Notes: a model not told the origin generated them from the letters alone. DNA of 64,000 nt from CAYNFP01 sp964396655 (GCA_964396655.1 CAYNFP010000001.1:62001-126000); one strand, 5' to 3'; positions 43,232-52,652 are shown, numbered from the stretch's first letter. A program made the numbers and translations.

Positions 43232-43432
43232 TTAATTGTTGTATTTATTGTTGTAGTTTTTATTACCGAATCTGTTGTTTCCACGTTCAGCTTTTTTCTT
43301 GTCGCGACATTCTTTGCATCTAACTGGTTCATTAGTAAACCCTTTTTCAGCATAAAATTCTTGTTCTCTTACAGTAAAAGTAAATTCTTTACCGCAATCC
43401 TTACAAACGATTATTTTATCTTTTTTCTCCAC
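43232..43432 (-). CDS. Small zinc-ribbon protein
   Basis: 66 residues with two CxxC pairs (CKDC, residues 10-13; CKEC, residues 39-42), the pattern of the small 'zinc-ribbon domain' proteins common in Bacillota, and an Asn/Lys/Arg-rich tail that may contact nucleic acid. It starts at GTG 43432 with AAGGAGG in front. Its upstream region is where the IS element has landed (left target repeat at 43549). Confidence 0.85.
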   Translation of the reverse strand: MEKKDKIIVCKDCGKEFTFTVREQEFYAEKGFTNEPVRCKECRDKKKAERGNNRFGNKNYNNKYNN

Positions 43433-43548
43433 AGTGATACCTCCTTATTGAAAAAATTGTTTACAAGATATTTAAAATTCTCAAAAATGGAAATATCAAA
43501 ATAATTTATAAACTTTTCAAAGTATACCATATTCTATGCAATTAATCA

Positions 43549-43565
43549 ATACTTTTTAAAAAAAT
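43549..43565. repeat. Target-site duplication of the IS element, left copy
   Basis: 17-bp direct repeat (ATACTTTTTAAAAAAAT), identical to 45118-45134, directly outside the left end of the IS. Confidence 0.75.
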
Positions 43566-43667
43566 TGTAATCATTTTGTGATAATGTCACCTTAGAACAT
43601 TTTATTAAAATGTCATCCTACTAAAAAATATGTGTTAATATATTCACTTTAGAAAGAGGCGAATATT

Positions 43668-44964
43668 ATGGAAGGAAATATAACATTAACAATGAAAGAA
43701 CAAAGAAAAAATGATATCATTATTAAATTAATTGACAAACAAATAACTATTTCTAAAACTTCTCAATTACTTGGATTATCCGAAAGACAAATAAAGAGAA
43801 TTAAAAAAAATTATTTACAAGATGGAATAAAAAGTATTATTCATAAAAGTAAAGGCAAGAAAACAAATCGCGGGTACACAGATAAATTTAAAACTAAGAT
43901 ATTAAACCTATATAAATCAAAATATTTAGATTGGAATTTTTATCACTTTAATGATACCTTAGAAGATTATCATAATATAAAAGTATCAGATACATTTATT
44001 TACAATCTTCTTACAACAAATGGGATTGAATCTCCACATAAATATAAATCAAGAAAGACTTCTCACCCTCCTAGAGAGAGAAAAGAAAATGCTGGAGAAT
44101 TAATTCAAGTTGATGCTTCTAAACACAAGTGGTTTTATGGTGATGACAACTATTATCATTTAAATGGTGGTATAGATGATTCTACAGGGTTAGTTGTGTC
44201 TTGTTTCTTTACCAGAGAAGAAACAATATTCGGTTATCAAATGATTATGAAGCAAATTATTGAAAATTATGGTATACCTGAATGCTTATATACAGATTAT
44301 AGAACTGTTTTTAAATCAACTAAAAAAGAATTATCTTTAGAAGAAGAAATTGAAGGCAAAGAAATTAATAATACTAAATTTGCCAACATGCTTAAACATT
44401 TAGGTACTGATATTATTTCTACTATGAATCCCAGAGCTAAAGGTAGAATCGAAAGATTGTGGAGAACTTTTCAAGATAGATTATATAAAGAACTTAAAAT
44501 GAAAAATATTAATACAAATAGAAAAAGCAAACGAGTATTTAACTAACGTATTCATACCAAAATACAACTCTCGATTTGCTTTACCTATAGATAATACTAA
44601 AAATTTGTTCATTTGTCCACTAGAAAGTTTTAACTATAATATTGATTTAGCTGTTTATAGTGAACATAAGGTTTATCATAATTCTTATTTAAAATACAAT
44701 AATGCTTATCATGTAATACTTGATAATGATGAGAAGGTATATATTCCAACAAATGAAATATTACCTGTTTATACTTTTGTTGATGGTACAGATCATTTAT
44801 TATATAACAACAAATGGCATTCTTTAAAAACAATAAAAGATTTTCAAATAAATATTAAAGAATATATGAAAAGTATTAAACCTGCTGAAGAAATAAACTT
44901 ATCTAAATCTCACAAACCTTTTAATTCACCTTGGAGAAAATGGAATCCAAATAAAGTATTTTAG
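43668..44964 (+). pseudogene. IS1202-like transposase, frameshifted
   Basis: The first part (43668-44546) has an N-terminal helix-turn-helix (TISKTSQLLGLSERQIKRIK, about residues 28-47) and the DDE catalytic core: IQVDASKHKWFY (first Asp, about 148), LYTDYRTVF (second Asp, about 208) and KGRIERLWRTFQ (Glu, about 261). Near 44517 one extra base moves the frame: the expected continuation (IEKANEYLTNVFIPKYNSRF) is read from 44518 in the next frame and stays open to 44964. A +1 shift would be needed to join them, and no classical -1 slippery site fits, so the gene is probably dead. Confidence 0.85.
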
Positions 44965-45005
44965 TCAAGGATGAGCAAAGCGAATTTATCTTAATCCTTG
45001 ACTAA
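44963..45005 (+). terminator. Long inverted repeat after the transposase
   Basis: TTAGTCAAGGAT pairs with ATCCTTGACTAA across about 20 nt, followed by an A-rich stretch. It could be the transposase terminator or an internal IS structure; a second hairpin (ACATCAAAG/CTTTGATGT) follows at 45027-45050. Confidence 0.5.
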
Positions 45006-45117
45006 ATAAAAAAGTAAAATATTCTTACATCAAAGCATTACTTTGATGTTATAAATAAATTTACTTGAGTGACATTTTTTAAAAATAATTTAGGTGACAT
45101 TTTCAAAAAAATTTGAC

Positions 45118-45134
45118 ATACTTTTTAAAAAAAT
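45118..45134. repeat. Target-site duplication of the IS element, right copy
   Basis: 17 bp identical to 43549-43565, directly outside the right end of the IS and ahead of the EEP-family gene's -10 region. Confidence 0.75.
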
Positions 45135-45165
45135 ATTAAATGATATAATTTATTTGGAGGCAAAA

Positions 45166-45921
45166 ATGAAAATAACAGTTGCTAGTTGGAATATTGGAGA
45201 AGACGAAACTCATGAAAAAAATATTGTTGGGTTGGATTCTTATAATTTTATTAAAGAAATGATTGATAAATATAATATAGATGTTATATCTTTTCAAGAA
45301 GCAATAACATCATCAGAAAATATGATGACTATAAAAGAGTATATAGAAAAAAACACTGATTTGAAGTATTCATCTTCTTTAGAGACTTGTCCTTCTCATA
45401 TAAATATTGGAAGTATGATGGGAGTTGTTACTTGTTCAAGATTTCCAATTGATAAAGAAAAAACAGTTATGTTTGAAAATCCTCATATAGAGTATAAAAA
45501 AAGTGATACAGTTACTTTGGTAATGCATGATAAAGGTTTTATTATTTCTTATATAAATTCCTTACCTTTGGTAATAGCTAATTGTCACGGAATGCCTTTC
45601 TTTGGATTTAAAAGAAGTGCTTTAGAATTTTTAGATATGTTTGAAAAAGCTGAAAAAGAATTATTAGAAATACTAACTAAAGAGGGTAATTTTATTGTAC
45701 TTGGTGATATGAATCATGGAAGTTTTAAAGAAATATTTCCTAAAATATATGATATTACTAATAATAATATAAATGGAAACACCTATTTTCACAAAAGCGC
45801 TAATGAGAATATGCAATTAGATTATATAATGACAAATAAAAATATAAAAACTAATAAAAGTGAGATAATAGATACAAGATTTGATCATAAATTATGTGTA
45901 GTAGATATTGAATTAAAATAA
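45166..45921 (+). CDS. Endonuclease/exonuclease/phosphatase (EEP) family hydrolase
   Basis: Starts MKITVASWNIGEDE with the first metal Asn (W-N-I), then ISFQEAI with Glu (about residues 43-49), FIVLGDMNHG (about 179-188; the D-x-N pair) and RFDHKLCVVDIEL at the end (D-H catalytic pair). The 252 residues suit a single EEP domain; substrates of the family range from DNA to phospholipids. The ATG at 45166 with TTGGAGG in front is used. The IS inserted about 50 bp upstream, so its native promoter may be disturbed; a TATAAT remains at 45144-45149. Confidence 0.82.
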   Translation: MKITVASWNIGEDETHEKNIVGLDSYNFIKEMIDKYNIDVISFQEAITSSENMMTIKEYIEKNTDLKYSSSLETCPSHINIGSMMGVVTCSRFPIDKEKTVMFENPHIEYKKSDTVTLVMHDKGFIISYINSLPLVIANCHGMPFFGFKRSALEFLDMFEKAEKELLEILTKEGNFIVLGDMNHGSFKEIFPKIYDITNNNINGNTYFHKSANENMQLDYIMTNKNIKTNKSEIIDTRFDHKLCVVDIELK

Positions 45922-45936
45922 TTCAATATTTTTTTG
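45905..45936 (+). terminator. Terminator at the end of the EEP gene
   Basis: ATATTGAATT (45905-45914) pairs with AATTCAATAT (45920-45929), then a T run. It overlaps the stop codon. Confidence 0.8.
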
Positions 45937-46027
45937 TAACAAATTTGTAACAAACAAGTAAAGTTAAAAAGATGGTAGTTCTCTTTTTATAATGAAACTG
46001 ATATACTTATTATAGTGCGAGGTTAAA

Positions 46028-48256
46028 ATGATAAAATTAAAAAATGTTTCTAAGTTTTACTATAGCAAAGGAGTTGTTGCTTCAGGTTTCTCTAAAATCA
46101 ATTTAGAACTTGATTTAGGAGAATTTGTTGTAATAACAGGAGAAAGTGGAAGTGGAAAATCCACTCTTTTAAATGTAATTTCCGGACTAGATTCTTATGA
46201 AGAAGGAGAAATGTACATTAATGGAGAAGAGACAAGCCATTATACAGAGAAGGATTTTGAAATATATAGACGAAAATATATAGGGAATATTTTTCAAAAC
46301 TTTAATTTAGTTAACAGTTATACTGTGTATCAAAATATTGAATTAGTATTATTAATTAACGGATATAAAAAAGCTGAAGTTAAAAGCAAAATACTTGATA
46401 TTATTAAAAAAGTGGAACTTACTAGATATAAAAACACAAAAGTTTCAAAGCTTTCTGGTGGACAAAAACAAAGAGTTGCGATAGCAAGAGCGCTCGCTAA
46501 AGATACTCCTATAATTGTTGCGGATGAACCAACAGGAAATCTTGATAGTAGAAGTGCAGAATCAGTTATGAAAATATTAAGTGAGATATCTAAAGATAAA
46601 TTAGTGGTAGTTGTAACTCATAATTATGAACAAGTTGAAGAATATGCAACCAGAAAAATAAAAATGCATGACGGAAAAGTTTTAGAAGATAAAATTTTAA
46701 AAAAATACAAAGAAATAAAGAAAGTTAAAGAATCAAATTTTAAAGATATAACATTTTTTAATAAAATAAGGTTAGGACTTAGAAATACATTTAATGTCGT
46801 TCCTAAATTCTTATTACTATTAGTTGTATATTTATTTGTAACTTTAGCTGTGGTTGCTGAATATTCAACTATAAAAAAGCAAGAATATGAAACTAGTAAA
46901 ATGGGATATAATTCTTATTTTACTGATATTTCTGATAGAAGAATAGTTATAAATAAACCAGATAAGACAGTTTTTACAGATGAAGAATATTCAAAAATAG
47001 AAAAATTAGATAACATTGATAGAATTGTTAAAGATGATTTAATGCTTGATAGTAGTGTTTCGCTTAATTCAGATTATTTTTACTTTTATGGATATGCTAA
47101 GTCTTTAGATTTATTAAAAGGCAATGTGGATGAAGGAAGAATGTCCGAAAATGATTATGAAATAGTTATAGAAGTAACAAAAAATAATTATTATTTTAAT
47201 GGAGATATAGAAGGGGTTTTAAATACAGAATATTCTCTTCAAAATAATGCTACATATTCTGAAATATTAGAAAATAAAATTAAAATAGTTGGTATCATTT
47301 ATACCACAAGTGATAATCTTATTTATGATAATCCTAACTTTTATTTTAGTAATAAAGCAATGGATGAAATAAGAAGAAGCAATAATGAAAATTATAGTAC
47401 TACAACATCTGTAATAAATGATGTAATGTTTACTTCCTATGATTACTCTAATATGTATAAATTATCTCCAAGCACTAAAGTACCTAAGGGATTTATAGTA
47501 ATTAGTTCAGATATGGATTATAATTGTAAAAAATATAAATGTAAGAATTCAATTATGAATATTAAAGTTAAAAACATTTATTTTACAGAAGAACTAAACT
47601 TTAAAGTTTATAATACTTACACTAAAAAAACATTTAAAAAATATACAGGATACTCTAATTATGATATGAATAATGGACAATATTATATTAATTCTGAAGA
47701 TTATTATAATATTTATAATAAGGGTTCTTATCAAAGTAGTATATTTGTAGAAGATGTTAAAAAAGTTGATGAAACAATTAAATCTTTAAAAGATATGGGA
47801 TATAAAACTTTATATGTAAAAGACGCAATTGTTAATCCTTATGGAGATGCATCTAAGTTCTCAACGTTATTTTTAACAATATTTATGGGTGCTGTTACTA
47901 TTGGTTTATTCTTTATAGCGTACTTTATTATTAAAATAATTTTAAAATCAAGAAATATTTATTTTTCAACAATAAGAATACTTGGAGCAAGTAAAAAGAC
48001 TGCTAATAGTTTACTTAATATAGAATTGTTTACTGTATTTAATTTAGCGTTTATTACTATTATTTCATTTATAGTATTAGTTTATAATAAGATAATAAAT
48101 ATAACTTATATAGAGGATTTAATAAAATATTTAGAGCTTAAAGATTATATTGTTCTTTATGCAATATTATTTGTTATATCATTCTTAATTACCAAAAGAT
48201 ATGCTAAAAAATTATTTGCATCTTCTGCGATGAACACATATAGAGAAGAGGTGTAA
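46028..48256 (+). CDS. Fused ABC transporter, ATPase plus FtsX-type permease (first of pair)
   Basis: N-terminal MacB/LolD-type ATPase (about 1-225): Walker A GESGSGKST (38-46), signature KLSGGQKQRVAIARAL (about 139-154), Walker B IIVADEPTGNLD. A membrane helix follows near 250-270, then a large extracellular domain (about 280-610) with EGRMSENDYEIVIE, and a C-terminal three-helix FtsX domain (about 620-735). Such fused exporters act on peptides, antibiotics or lipoproteins from the membrane rather than as solute importers. The partner gene follows after 3 nt. Confidence 0.88.
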   Translation: MIKLKNVSKFYYSKGVVASGFSKINLELDLGEFVVITGESGSGKSTLLNVISGLDSYEEGEMYINGEETSHYTEKDFEIYRRKYIGNIFQNFNLVNSYTVYQNIELVLLINGYKKAEVKSKILDIIKKVELTRYKNTKVSKLSGGQKQRVAIARALAKDTPIIVADEPTGNLDSRSAESVMKILSEISKDKLVVVVTHNYEQVEEYATRKIKMHDGKVLEDKILKKYKEIKKVKESNFKDITFFNKIRLGLRNTFNVVPKFLLLLVVYLFVTLAVVAEYSTIKKQEYETSKMGYNSYFTDISDRRIVINKPDKTVFTDEEYSKIEKLDNIDRIVKDDLMLDSSVSLNSDYFYFYGYAKSLDLLKGNVDEGRMSENDYEIVIEVTKNNYYFNGDIEGVLNTEYSLQNNATYSEILENKIKIVGIIYTTSDNLIYDNPNFYFSNKAMDEIRRSNNENYSTTTSVINDVMFTSYDYSNMYKLSPSTKVPKGFIVISSDMDYNCKKYKCKNSIMNIKVKNIYFTEELNFKVYNTYTKKTFKKYTGYSNYDMNNGQYYINSEDYYNIYNKGSYQSSIFVEDVKKVDETIKSLKDMGYKTLYVKDAIVNPYGDASKFSTLFLTIFMGAVTIGLFFIAYFIIKIILKSRNIYFSTIRILGASKKTANSLLNIELFTVFNLAFITIISFIVLVYNKIINITYIEDLIKYLELKDYIVLYAILFVISFLITKRYAKKLFASSAMNTYREEV

Positions 48257-48259
48257 ACC

Positions 48260-50713
48260 ATGATTATATTAGAAAATATTAATAAATATTTTAATAAACA
48301 TAAGAAAAACCAGATTCATGTTATAAATAATACAAATCTTAAATTAGGTGATACTGGTTTGGTAGCATTACTTGGACCTTCTGGTAGTGGTAAAACCACC
48401 CTTTTAAATGTAATTGGTGGATTAGATAAAGTTGGTAAAGGTAAAATATATGTAAATAATCAAAGAATTACTAAAAAAACATCATCTAAAATAGATGATA
48501 TTAGAAATTTAAATATGGGGTATATATTTCAAGATTATCATTTACTTGATAATATGAGCGTTTATGATAATGTAGCTTTAGTATTAAAAATGACTAATAT
48601 CAAAAATAAAGATGAAATCAAAAAAAGAGTTGATTATGTACTAGAACGTGTAGGAATGTATAGATATAGAAACAGAATGGCAGGTATGCTTTCTGGAGGA
48701 GAACGTCAAAGAGTTGGTATAGCAAGAGCTATAGTAAAAAATCCTTCTATAATAATCGCGGATGAACCAACAGGAAATCTTGATAGTAAAAACACTCTTG
48801 AAATAATGAATATAATTAAGTCTATATCTAATGATAAACTTGTTATTTTAGTAACTCATGAAAAAGACTTGGCTTACTTTTATGCCTCAAGAATTATTAA
48901 TCTTAAAGATGGCGTAATTGTAAGTGATGAAGAAAATGATAGTGAAGGTGAATTAGATTATAGAATTGATAATAAAATATATTTAAAAGATATTAAAAAA
49001 CATACAGAGTTAAAAAAAGATAATATAGCTATAAATATATATAACGAAACTAAAGATAATGTGTCACTAGATATTGTTATAAAAAATGGAAATATATATT
49101 TAAAGACAGGAAATAAAGAAAAACTTGAGTTGGTTGATGAATCATCAAATATTGAATTTATCGATGATCATTATAGAAAAATAAATAAAAGTGAATATGA
49201 GGATTATAATTTTGATTTTGATAAGATAATTAACAAAAATATAAAACAAAAATATACATCTATATATAATCCAATAACACTATTAATAAATGGATTTAAA
49301 AAAGTAATTAATTATCCATTCTTAAAAAAGATGTTATTATTAGGATTTTTAGTATCTGGAGCATTTATTTTATATTCTATTAGTAACATATATGGAATAT
49401 TAGATATTCAAGATGAAAAATTCGTAACTCAAAATAAAAATTATTTAAATTTAATATTAAATAAAATCAATGTTAATGATTATTTAAGTTATGAAAAGAC
49501 AGAAAATGTTAATTATATTATTCCAGGAGATTCTTCAATTACTTTTAATATTAAGTATGAAGATTATTATCAGACAAGTAAAATAACAGATTCTATGACA
49601 GGTTCTTTAGCTAGTTTATCAATGATAACTAAAAAGAATTTAATATATGGAAGAATGCCTGAAAATGATTATGAAATAGTTGTAGATAAAATGACTATTG
49701 AAAAATTATATGGAAATTATTTGGCTCAGCAAGCAGGATTAGTAAAAATAAAAGATATTCTTAATAGAAAAATTTCTATTCAAAATATGGATGATTTTAC
49801 TATAGTTGGAATATCTGACTTAAAAAGTCCAAGTATATATACTAATGAATCAGTTTTTATAAATATTTTATCTAATGGTGCTCAGTCTAATGTTGTTTAT
49901 AGATATGAAGAAAAAATATCAATAGATGATGGTGGATATGGAAGTGAAGAAAAAGTAATTGATTATAATTTATATAAAGATGAATTAAAATTAGTTAAAG
50001 GAAGATATCCTACAAATGATTATGAAGTATTAATAAATGAATCAAATAGTTATACTTATAAAATTGGCAAATATTTAGATATGAAGGTTAATGATAAAAA
50101 GTTAAAAGTTGTTGGATATTACCACGATAAACAAAACAGAACTCTATATTTAACAAACTTGAATACAGTAAAATATGATTTAATAACTGATAGTGCTAAT
50201 ATTTCTCTATACTCAAAAGATAAAGCATCTTCCATAGATTATTTTAGAAGTCTTGGTGTTAATATAGAAGATTCTTATGCTAAATCAAAAGAAAAATATA
50301 TTAACAGTATAAAAGATTCAATAGTAATAACTTTAGTAATTGCAGGTGTAATATTATTAATTTCTCTTGTAGAGATATTCTTAATGGTTAGATCATCATT
50401 CTTATCAAGAGTAAAAGAAATTGGTATATTAAGAGCTATAGGACTTAAGAAAAAAGATATTTATAAAATGTTTTTAGGAGAAGTAATAGCTATAACTACT
50501 TTAGCAAGTGTACCTGGATACTTATTAATGATATATATATTAAATACATTAGTAACTTTACCCTTAATGAAAGATCAGTTCACATTAAATAGTAATGTAC
50601 TTATAATAAGCATAATATTAATTTACTTATTTAATATATTGGTTGGATTACTTCCAGTATTTAATACTCTTAAGAAAACACCAGCCGCAATATTAAGCAG
50701 AACTGATATATAA
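48260..50713 (+). CDS. Fused ABC transporter, ATPase plus FtsX-type permease (second of pair)
   Basis: Same build as the previous gene: Walker A GPSGSGKTT (39-47), signature MLSGGERQRVGIARAI, Walker B IIIADEPTGNLD, a linker domain (about 235-345), first helix near 360-378, an extracellular domain containing YGRMPENDYEIVVD and KGRYPTNDYEVLIN, and a C-terminal FtsX domain (about 690-810). The two proteins probably form a heterodimer. No two-component system lies beside them, unlike many bacitracin-type exporters, so the substrate is open. Confidence 0.88.
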   Translation: MIILENINKYFNKHKKNQIHVINNTNLKLGDTGLVALLGPSGSGKTTLLNVIGGLDKVGKGKIYVNNQRITKKTSSKIDDIRNLNMGYIFQDYHLLDNMSVYDNVALVLKMTNIKNKDEIKKRVDYVLERVGMYRYRNRMAGMLSGGERQRVGIARAIVKNPSIIIADEPTGNLDSKNTLEIMNIIKSISNDKLVILVTHEKDLAYFYASRIINLKDGVIVSDEENDSEGELDYRIDNKIYLKDIKKHTELKKDNIAINIYNETKDNVSLDIVIKNGNIYLKTGNKEKLELVDESSNIEFIDDHYRKINKSEYEDYNFDFDKIINKNIKQKYTSIYNPITLLINGFKKVINYPFLKKMLLLGFLVSGAFILYSISNIYGILDIQDEKFVTQNKNYLNLILNKINVNDYLSYEKTENVNYIIPGDSSITFNIKYEDYYQTSKITDSMTGSLASLSMITKKNLIYGRMPENDYEIVVDKMTIEKLYGNYLAQQAGLVKIKDILNRKISIQNMDDFTIVGISDLKSPSIYTNESVFINILSNGAQSNVVYRYEEKISIDDGGYGSEEKVIDYNLYKDELKLVKGRYPTNDYEVLINESNSYTYKIGKYLDMKVNDKKLKVVGYYHDKQNRTLYLTNLNTVKYDLITDSANISLYSKDKASSIDYFRSLGVNIEDSYAKSKEKYINSIKDSIVITLVIAGVILLISLVEIFLMVRSSFLSRVKEIGILRAIGLKKKDIYKMFLGEVIAITTLASVPGYLLMIYILNTLVTLPLMKDQFTLNSNVLIISIILIYLFNILVGLLPVFNTLKKTPAAILSRTDI

Positions 50714-50735
50714 GAAGCATTTGCTTCTTTTTTTC
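50712..50735 (+). terminator. Terminator after the ABC pair
   Basis: AAGAAGCA (50712-50719) pairs with TGCTTCTT (50722-50729), then T run. Confidence 0.85.
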
Positions 50736-50839
50736 TTTATTATGAAACAAATTTTATTGAAAAAGACAGTAAAAAATTTATAAATAATTATTTTTAATTA
50801 AAATATATTATAAAAAAATTGTTTAAAGTTTTTATTTTT

Positions 50840-50886
50840 TATACCAATTTGCCCCACTTCATTGACAGATGAGGCAAATTAGTATA
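50840..50886. promoter_or_regulatory. Inverted-repeat operator/promoter of the AbiE pair
   Basis: Arms 50840-50853 (TATACCAATTTGCC) and 50873-50886 (GGCAAATTAGTATA) are complementary at 13 of 14 positions with a 19-nt centre. The centre holds TTGACA (50862-50867), and the right arm overlaps a TATAAA -10 (50883-50888). AbiEi antitoxins are known to repress their own promoter by binding inverted repeats, so this is the likely operator. Confidence 0.65.
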
Positions 50887-50910
50887 AAATTATTTTGAGG
50901 TGAAGTTATT

Positions 50911-51453
50911 ATGTTATATTCTTATAAAGAGGCAGTAAAAAAATTGGGTTCAAAATATAAATTAAAGAAAGCATTAAAAACAATAGCAATTTTTAAAATA
51001 GAGAAGGGACTATATAGTAATAAAAAAAATGTCAATCAATTTGAAATCATTAATAAAAAATTTCCTAATGCAATTTTTACTTTAAATAGCGCATTTTTTT
51101 ATTATGATTTAACCGATGTAATACCAGAAAAAACTTATCTTGCTATTAAAAGAGATTCTACAAAAATTAATAGCAAAAATATAATTCAAGTAAAAGTTAT
51201 TGATTCATTATTTGATGTTGGAAAAAGCAACTTAACAATTGGTAATACTACCATTAAAATATATGATAAAGAAAGAATGTTAATTGAATTAATAAGAAAT
51301 AGAAATTCTTTTGGTTTTGATTATTATAAAGAAATAATAAATAATTATAGGGAAATAAAGAATGAACTGGATGTTTCTAAAATCTCTAATTATTTAAGTA
51401 AATTTCAAAATGAAGAACATTTGTATAACGTTATCATGAAAGAGATATATTGA
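50911..51453 (+). CDS. abiEi: AbiEi-type antitoxin / autoregulator
   Basis: N-terminal winged helix (about residues 1-50: SYKEAVKKLGSKYKLKKALK, then GLYSNKK) followed by the AbiEi antitoxin domain with FPNAIFTLNSAFFYYDLTDVIPEKTYLAI (about 50-78) and an R-x-x-F-G-F-D-Y-Y segment near 135. In type IV AbiE systems it counteracts the nucleotidyltransferase toxin and represses the operon. Its TGA stop overlaps the toxin ATG by one base. The large inverted repeat upstream supports autoregulation. Confidence 0.82.
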   Translation: MLYSYKEAVKKLGSKYKLKKALKTIAIFKIEKGLYSNKKNVNQFEIINKKFPNAIFTLNSAFFYYDLTDVIPEKTYLAIKRDSTKINSKNIIQVKVIDSLFDVGKSNLTIGNTTIKIYDKERMLIELIRNRNSFGFDYYKEIINNYREIKNELDVSKISNYLSKFQNEEHLYNVIMKEIY

Positions 51454-52280
51454 TGAATATAAGTGAAACTCTTAATTTATATAAAGAAAAGGGATATAAC
51501 GGGGATACTGCTATCTATAAAATGTGCCAAGATATAGTTTTGTCAAGAATTGCTTCTTCTTCGTTTAAAAATAACGTAACTATAAAAGGCGGCATAGTTA
51601 TGATGGAATTATCAAAAGACAATAGACGAGCTACAGTAGATATTGATGTTGATTTTATTAAATATTCTTTAGAAGATAAACTCATAGAAAAATTTATAGG
51701 TAAACTTTCAACTAATGAGTTAGTATTTAAAATAAGTGCACCAATAAAAAAGTTGCATCACCAAGATTATGATGGCAAAAGAGTCTACATAGAAATAACT
51801 GATAAATATCAAAATAGCATTTCTACGAAAATCGATATAGGAGTACATAAAAATTTTGATATCAAACAAGATGAATTATGCTTTGATTTAAATCTATTAA
51901 ATGAAGGTATATCATTACTTGTAAACTCAAAGGAACAAATTTTTGTAGAAAAATTAAAATCTTTATTAAAATTTGGAATTACTTCTACAAGATATAAGGA
52001 TATTTTTGATTTGTATTTTTTAATTAATAAGAAAAATTTTGACAAAAATAGATGTTTATTATATATTGAGAAATTAATATTAATGGATAATAAGTTAAAT
52101 GAAAAAACTGTTTTCGAAGTTAATTCTTCAGTTAGTAGTATTTTACAAAATAAAGTATTTAAATCAAAACTAAGAAACTCAAAACATAACTGGTTAAATG
52201 TATCAATTGATGATGCAGTTGCTTCAATTCTAAAATATATAGAGTCACTTGAATTGGTTGGTGTAAAAAACGGAGTATAA
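51453..52280 (+). CDS. abiEii: AbiEii-type nucleotidyltransferase toxin
   Basis: Nucleotidyltransferase of the AbiEii/AbiGii family: TIKGGIVMMELSKDNRRATVDIDVDFIKY (spread about residues 48-76) contains the G-G and D-x-D metal site; the later KIDIGVHKN, VEKLKSLLKFG and RYKDIFDLYFLI (about 183-194) are typical of the family. It provides toxin activity and phage abortive infection in characterised systems. The ATG at 51453 overlaps the antitoxin stop; the upstream TTG at 51450 is less likely. Confidence 0.85.
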   Translation: MNISETLNLYKEKGYNGDTAIYKMCQDIVLSRIASSSFKNNVTIKGGIVMMELSKDNRRATVDIDVDFIKYSLEDKLIEKFIGKLSTNELVFKISAPIKKLHHQDYDGKRVYIEITDKYQNSISTKIDIGVHKNFDIKQDELCFDLNLLNEGISLLVNSKEQIFVEKLKSLLKFGITSTRYKDIFDLYFLINKKNFDKNRCLLYIEKLILMDNKLNEKTVFEVNSSVSSILQNKVFKSKLRNSKHNWLNVSIDDAVASILKYIESLELVGVKNGV

Positions 52281-52281
52281 T

Positions 52282-52626
52282 AATATATTTTCCAATATAA
52301 AAGACAATTTAAATTTAAAACAGATTAACGAGTTAATTGAGGATTTGGAAAAATATAAAAACAATATCATCAATAATTCAAATAATATTGTTTTAAATGA
52401 AGTTTATTCAAAAGAAGAAAAATTAAAAATTTTTACACCATATTTTATGGGGAGAGATGATGTTTATATTTAATAAAAAGTATTATATTCCTGCGTGCAC
52501 AAATGAGTGTAAAAAAAATATTTGTAACAAAACAATGCCCAAATCATGCAAGGCTGAGAAAATAAGCCATTAATTAATAAAGAATATATTGATGAAATAT
52601 CAAATAGGCTTAATTTAATGTTATAG
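52282..52626 (+). pseudogene. Frameshifted relic resembling a TOTE-type primase N-terminal region
   Basis: Three consecutive frames read as one protein. 52282-52473: a coiled-coil-like start (LKQINELIEDLEKYKNN) ending in IFTPYFMGRDDVYI. 52457-52573: FNKKYYIPACTNECKKNICN, then a further Cys. 52567-52626: PLINKEYIDEISNRLN. The joined text matches my memory of the TOTE conflict-system primase (an LFRGREDVYA motif, then a Cys-rich zinc-like segment, then an L-x-P block before a helix). The rest of that large gene is absent. It lies directly behind the AbiE pair, so this looks like a decayed defence locus. Confidence 0.5.
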
Positions 52627-52652
52627 AAGATAATTTAAAATTATCTTTTTTA
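52627..52652 (+). terminator. Terminator before the phosphoketolase gene
   Basis: AAGATAATTT (52627-52636) pairs with AAATTATCTT (52638-52647), then T run. Confidence 0.75.

Larger units (their letters stand above)
43566..45117 (+). mobile_element. IS1202-like (ISNCY-type) insertion sequence with full ends
   Basis: About 1.55 kb. The ends are long imperfect inverted repeats: the left end 43567-43591 and the right end 45117-45093 agree at 18 of 25 positions, ending in a shared AATGTCACC block, and a further internal AAAATGTCA is shared. The element encodes one transposase split by a frameshift and carries two internal inverted repeats after it (44963-45005; 45024-45051). It is bracketed by exact 17-bp direct repeats. 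From memory, target duplications of mid-teens length occur in part of the IS1202 family. Confidence 0.82.

Noticed and set aside
44515..44530. Programmed -1 frameshift in the transposase
   Set aside because: The A run after 44521 would allow -1 slippage, but the continuation lies in the +1 frame, so a base insertion fits better.
45113..45149. Hybrid promoter from the IS end (TTGACA) and TATAAT for the EEP gene
   Set aside because: The spacing is 25 bp, too long for a normal SigA promoter.
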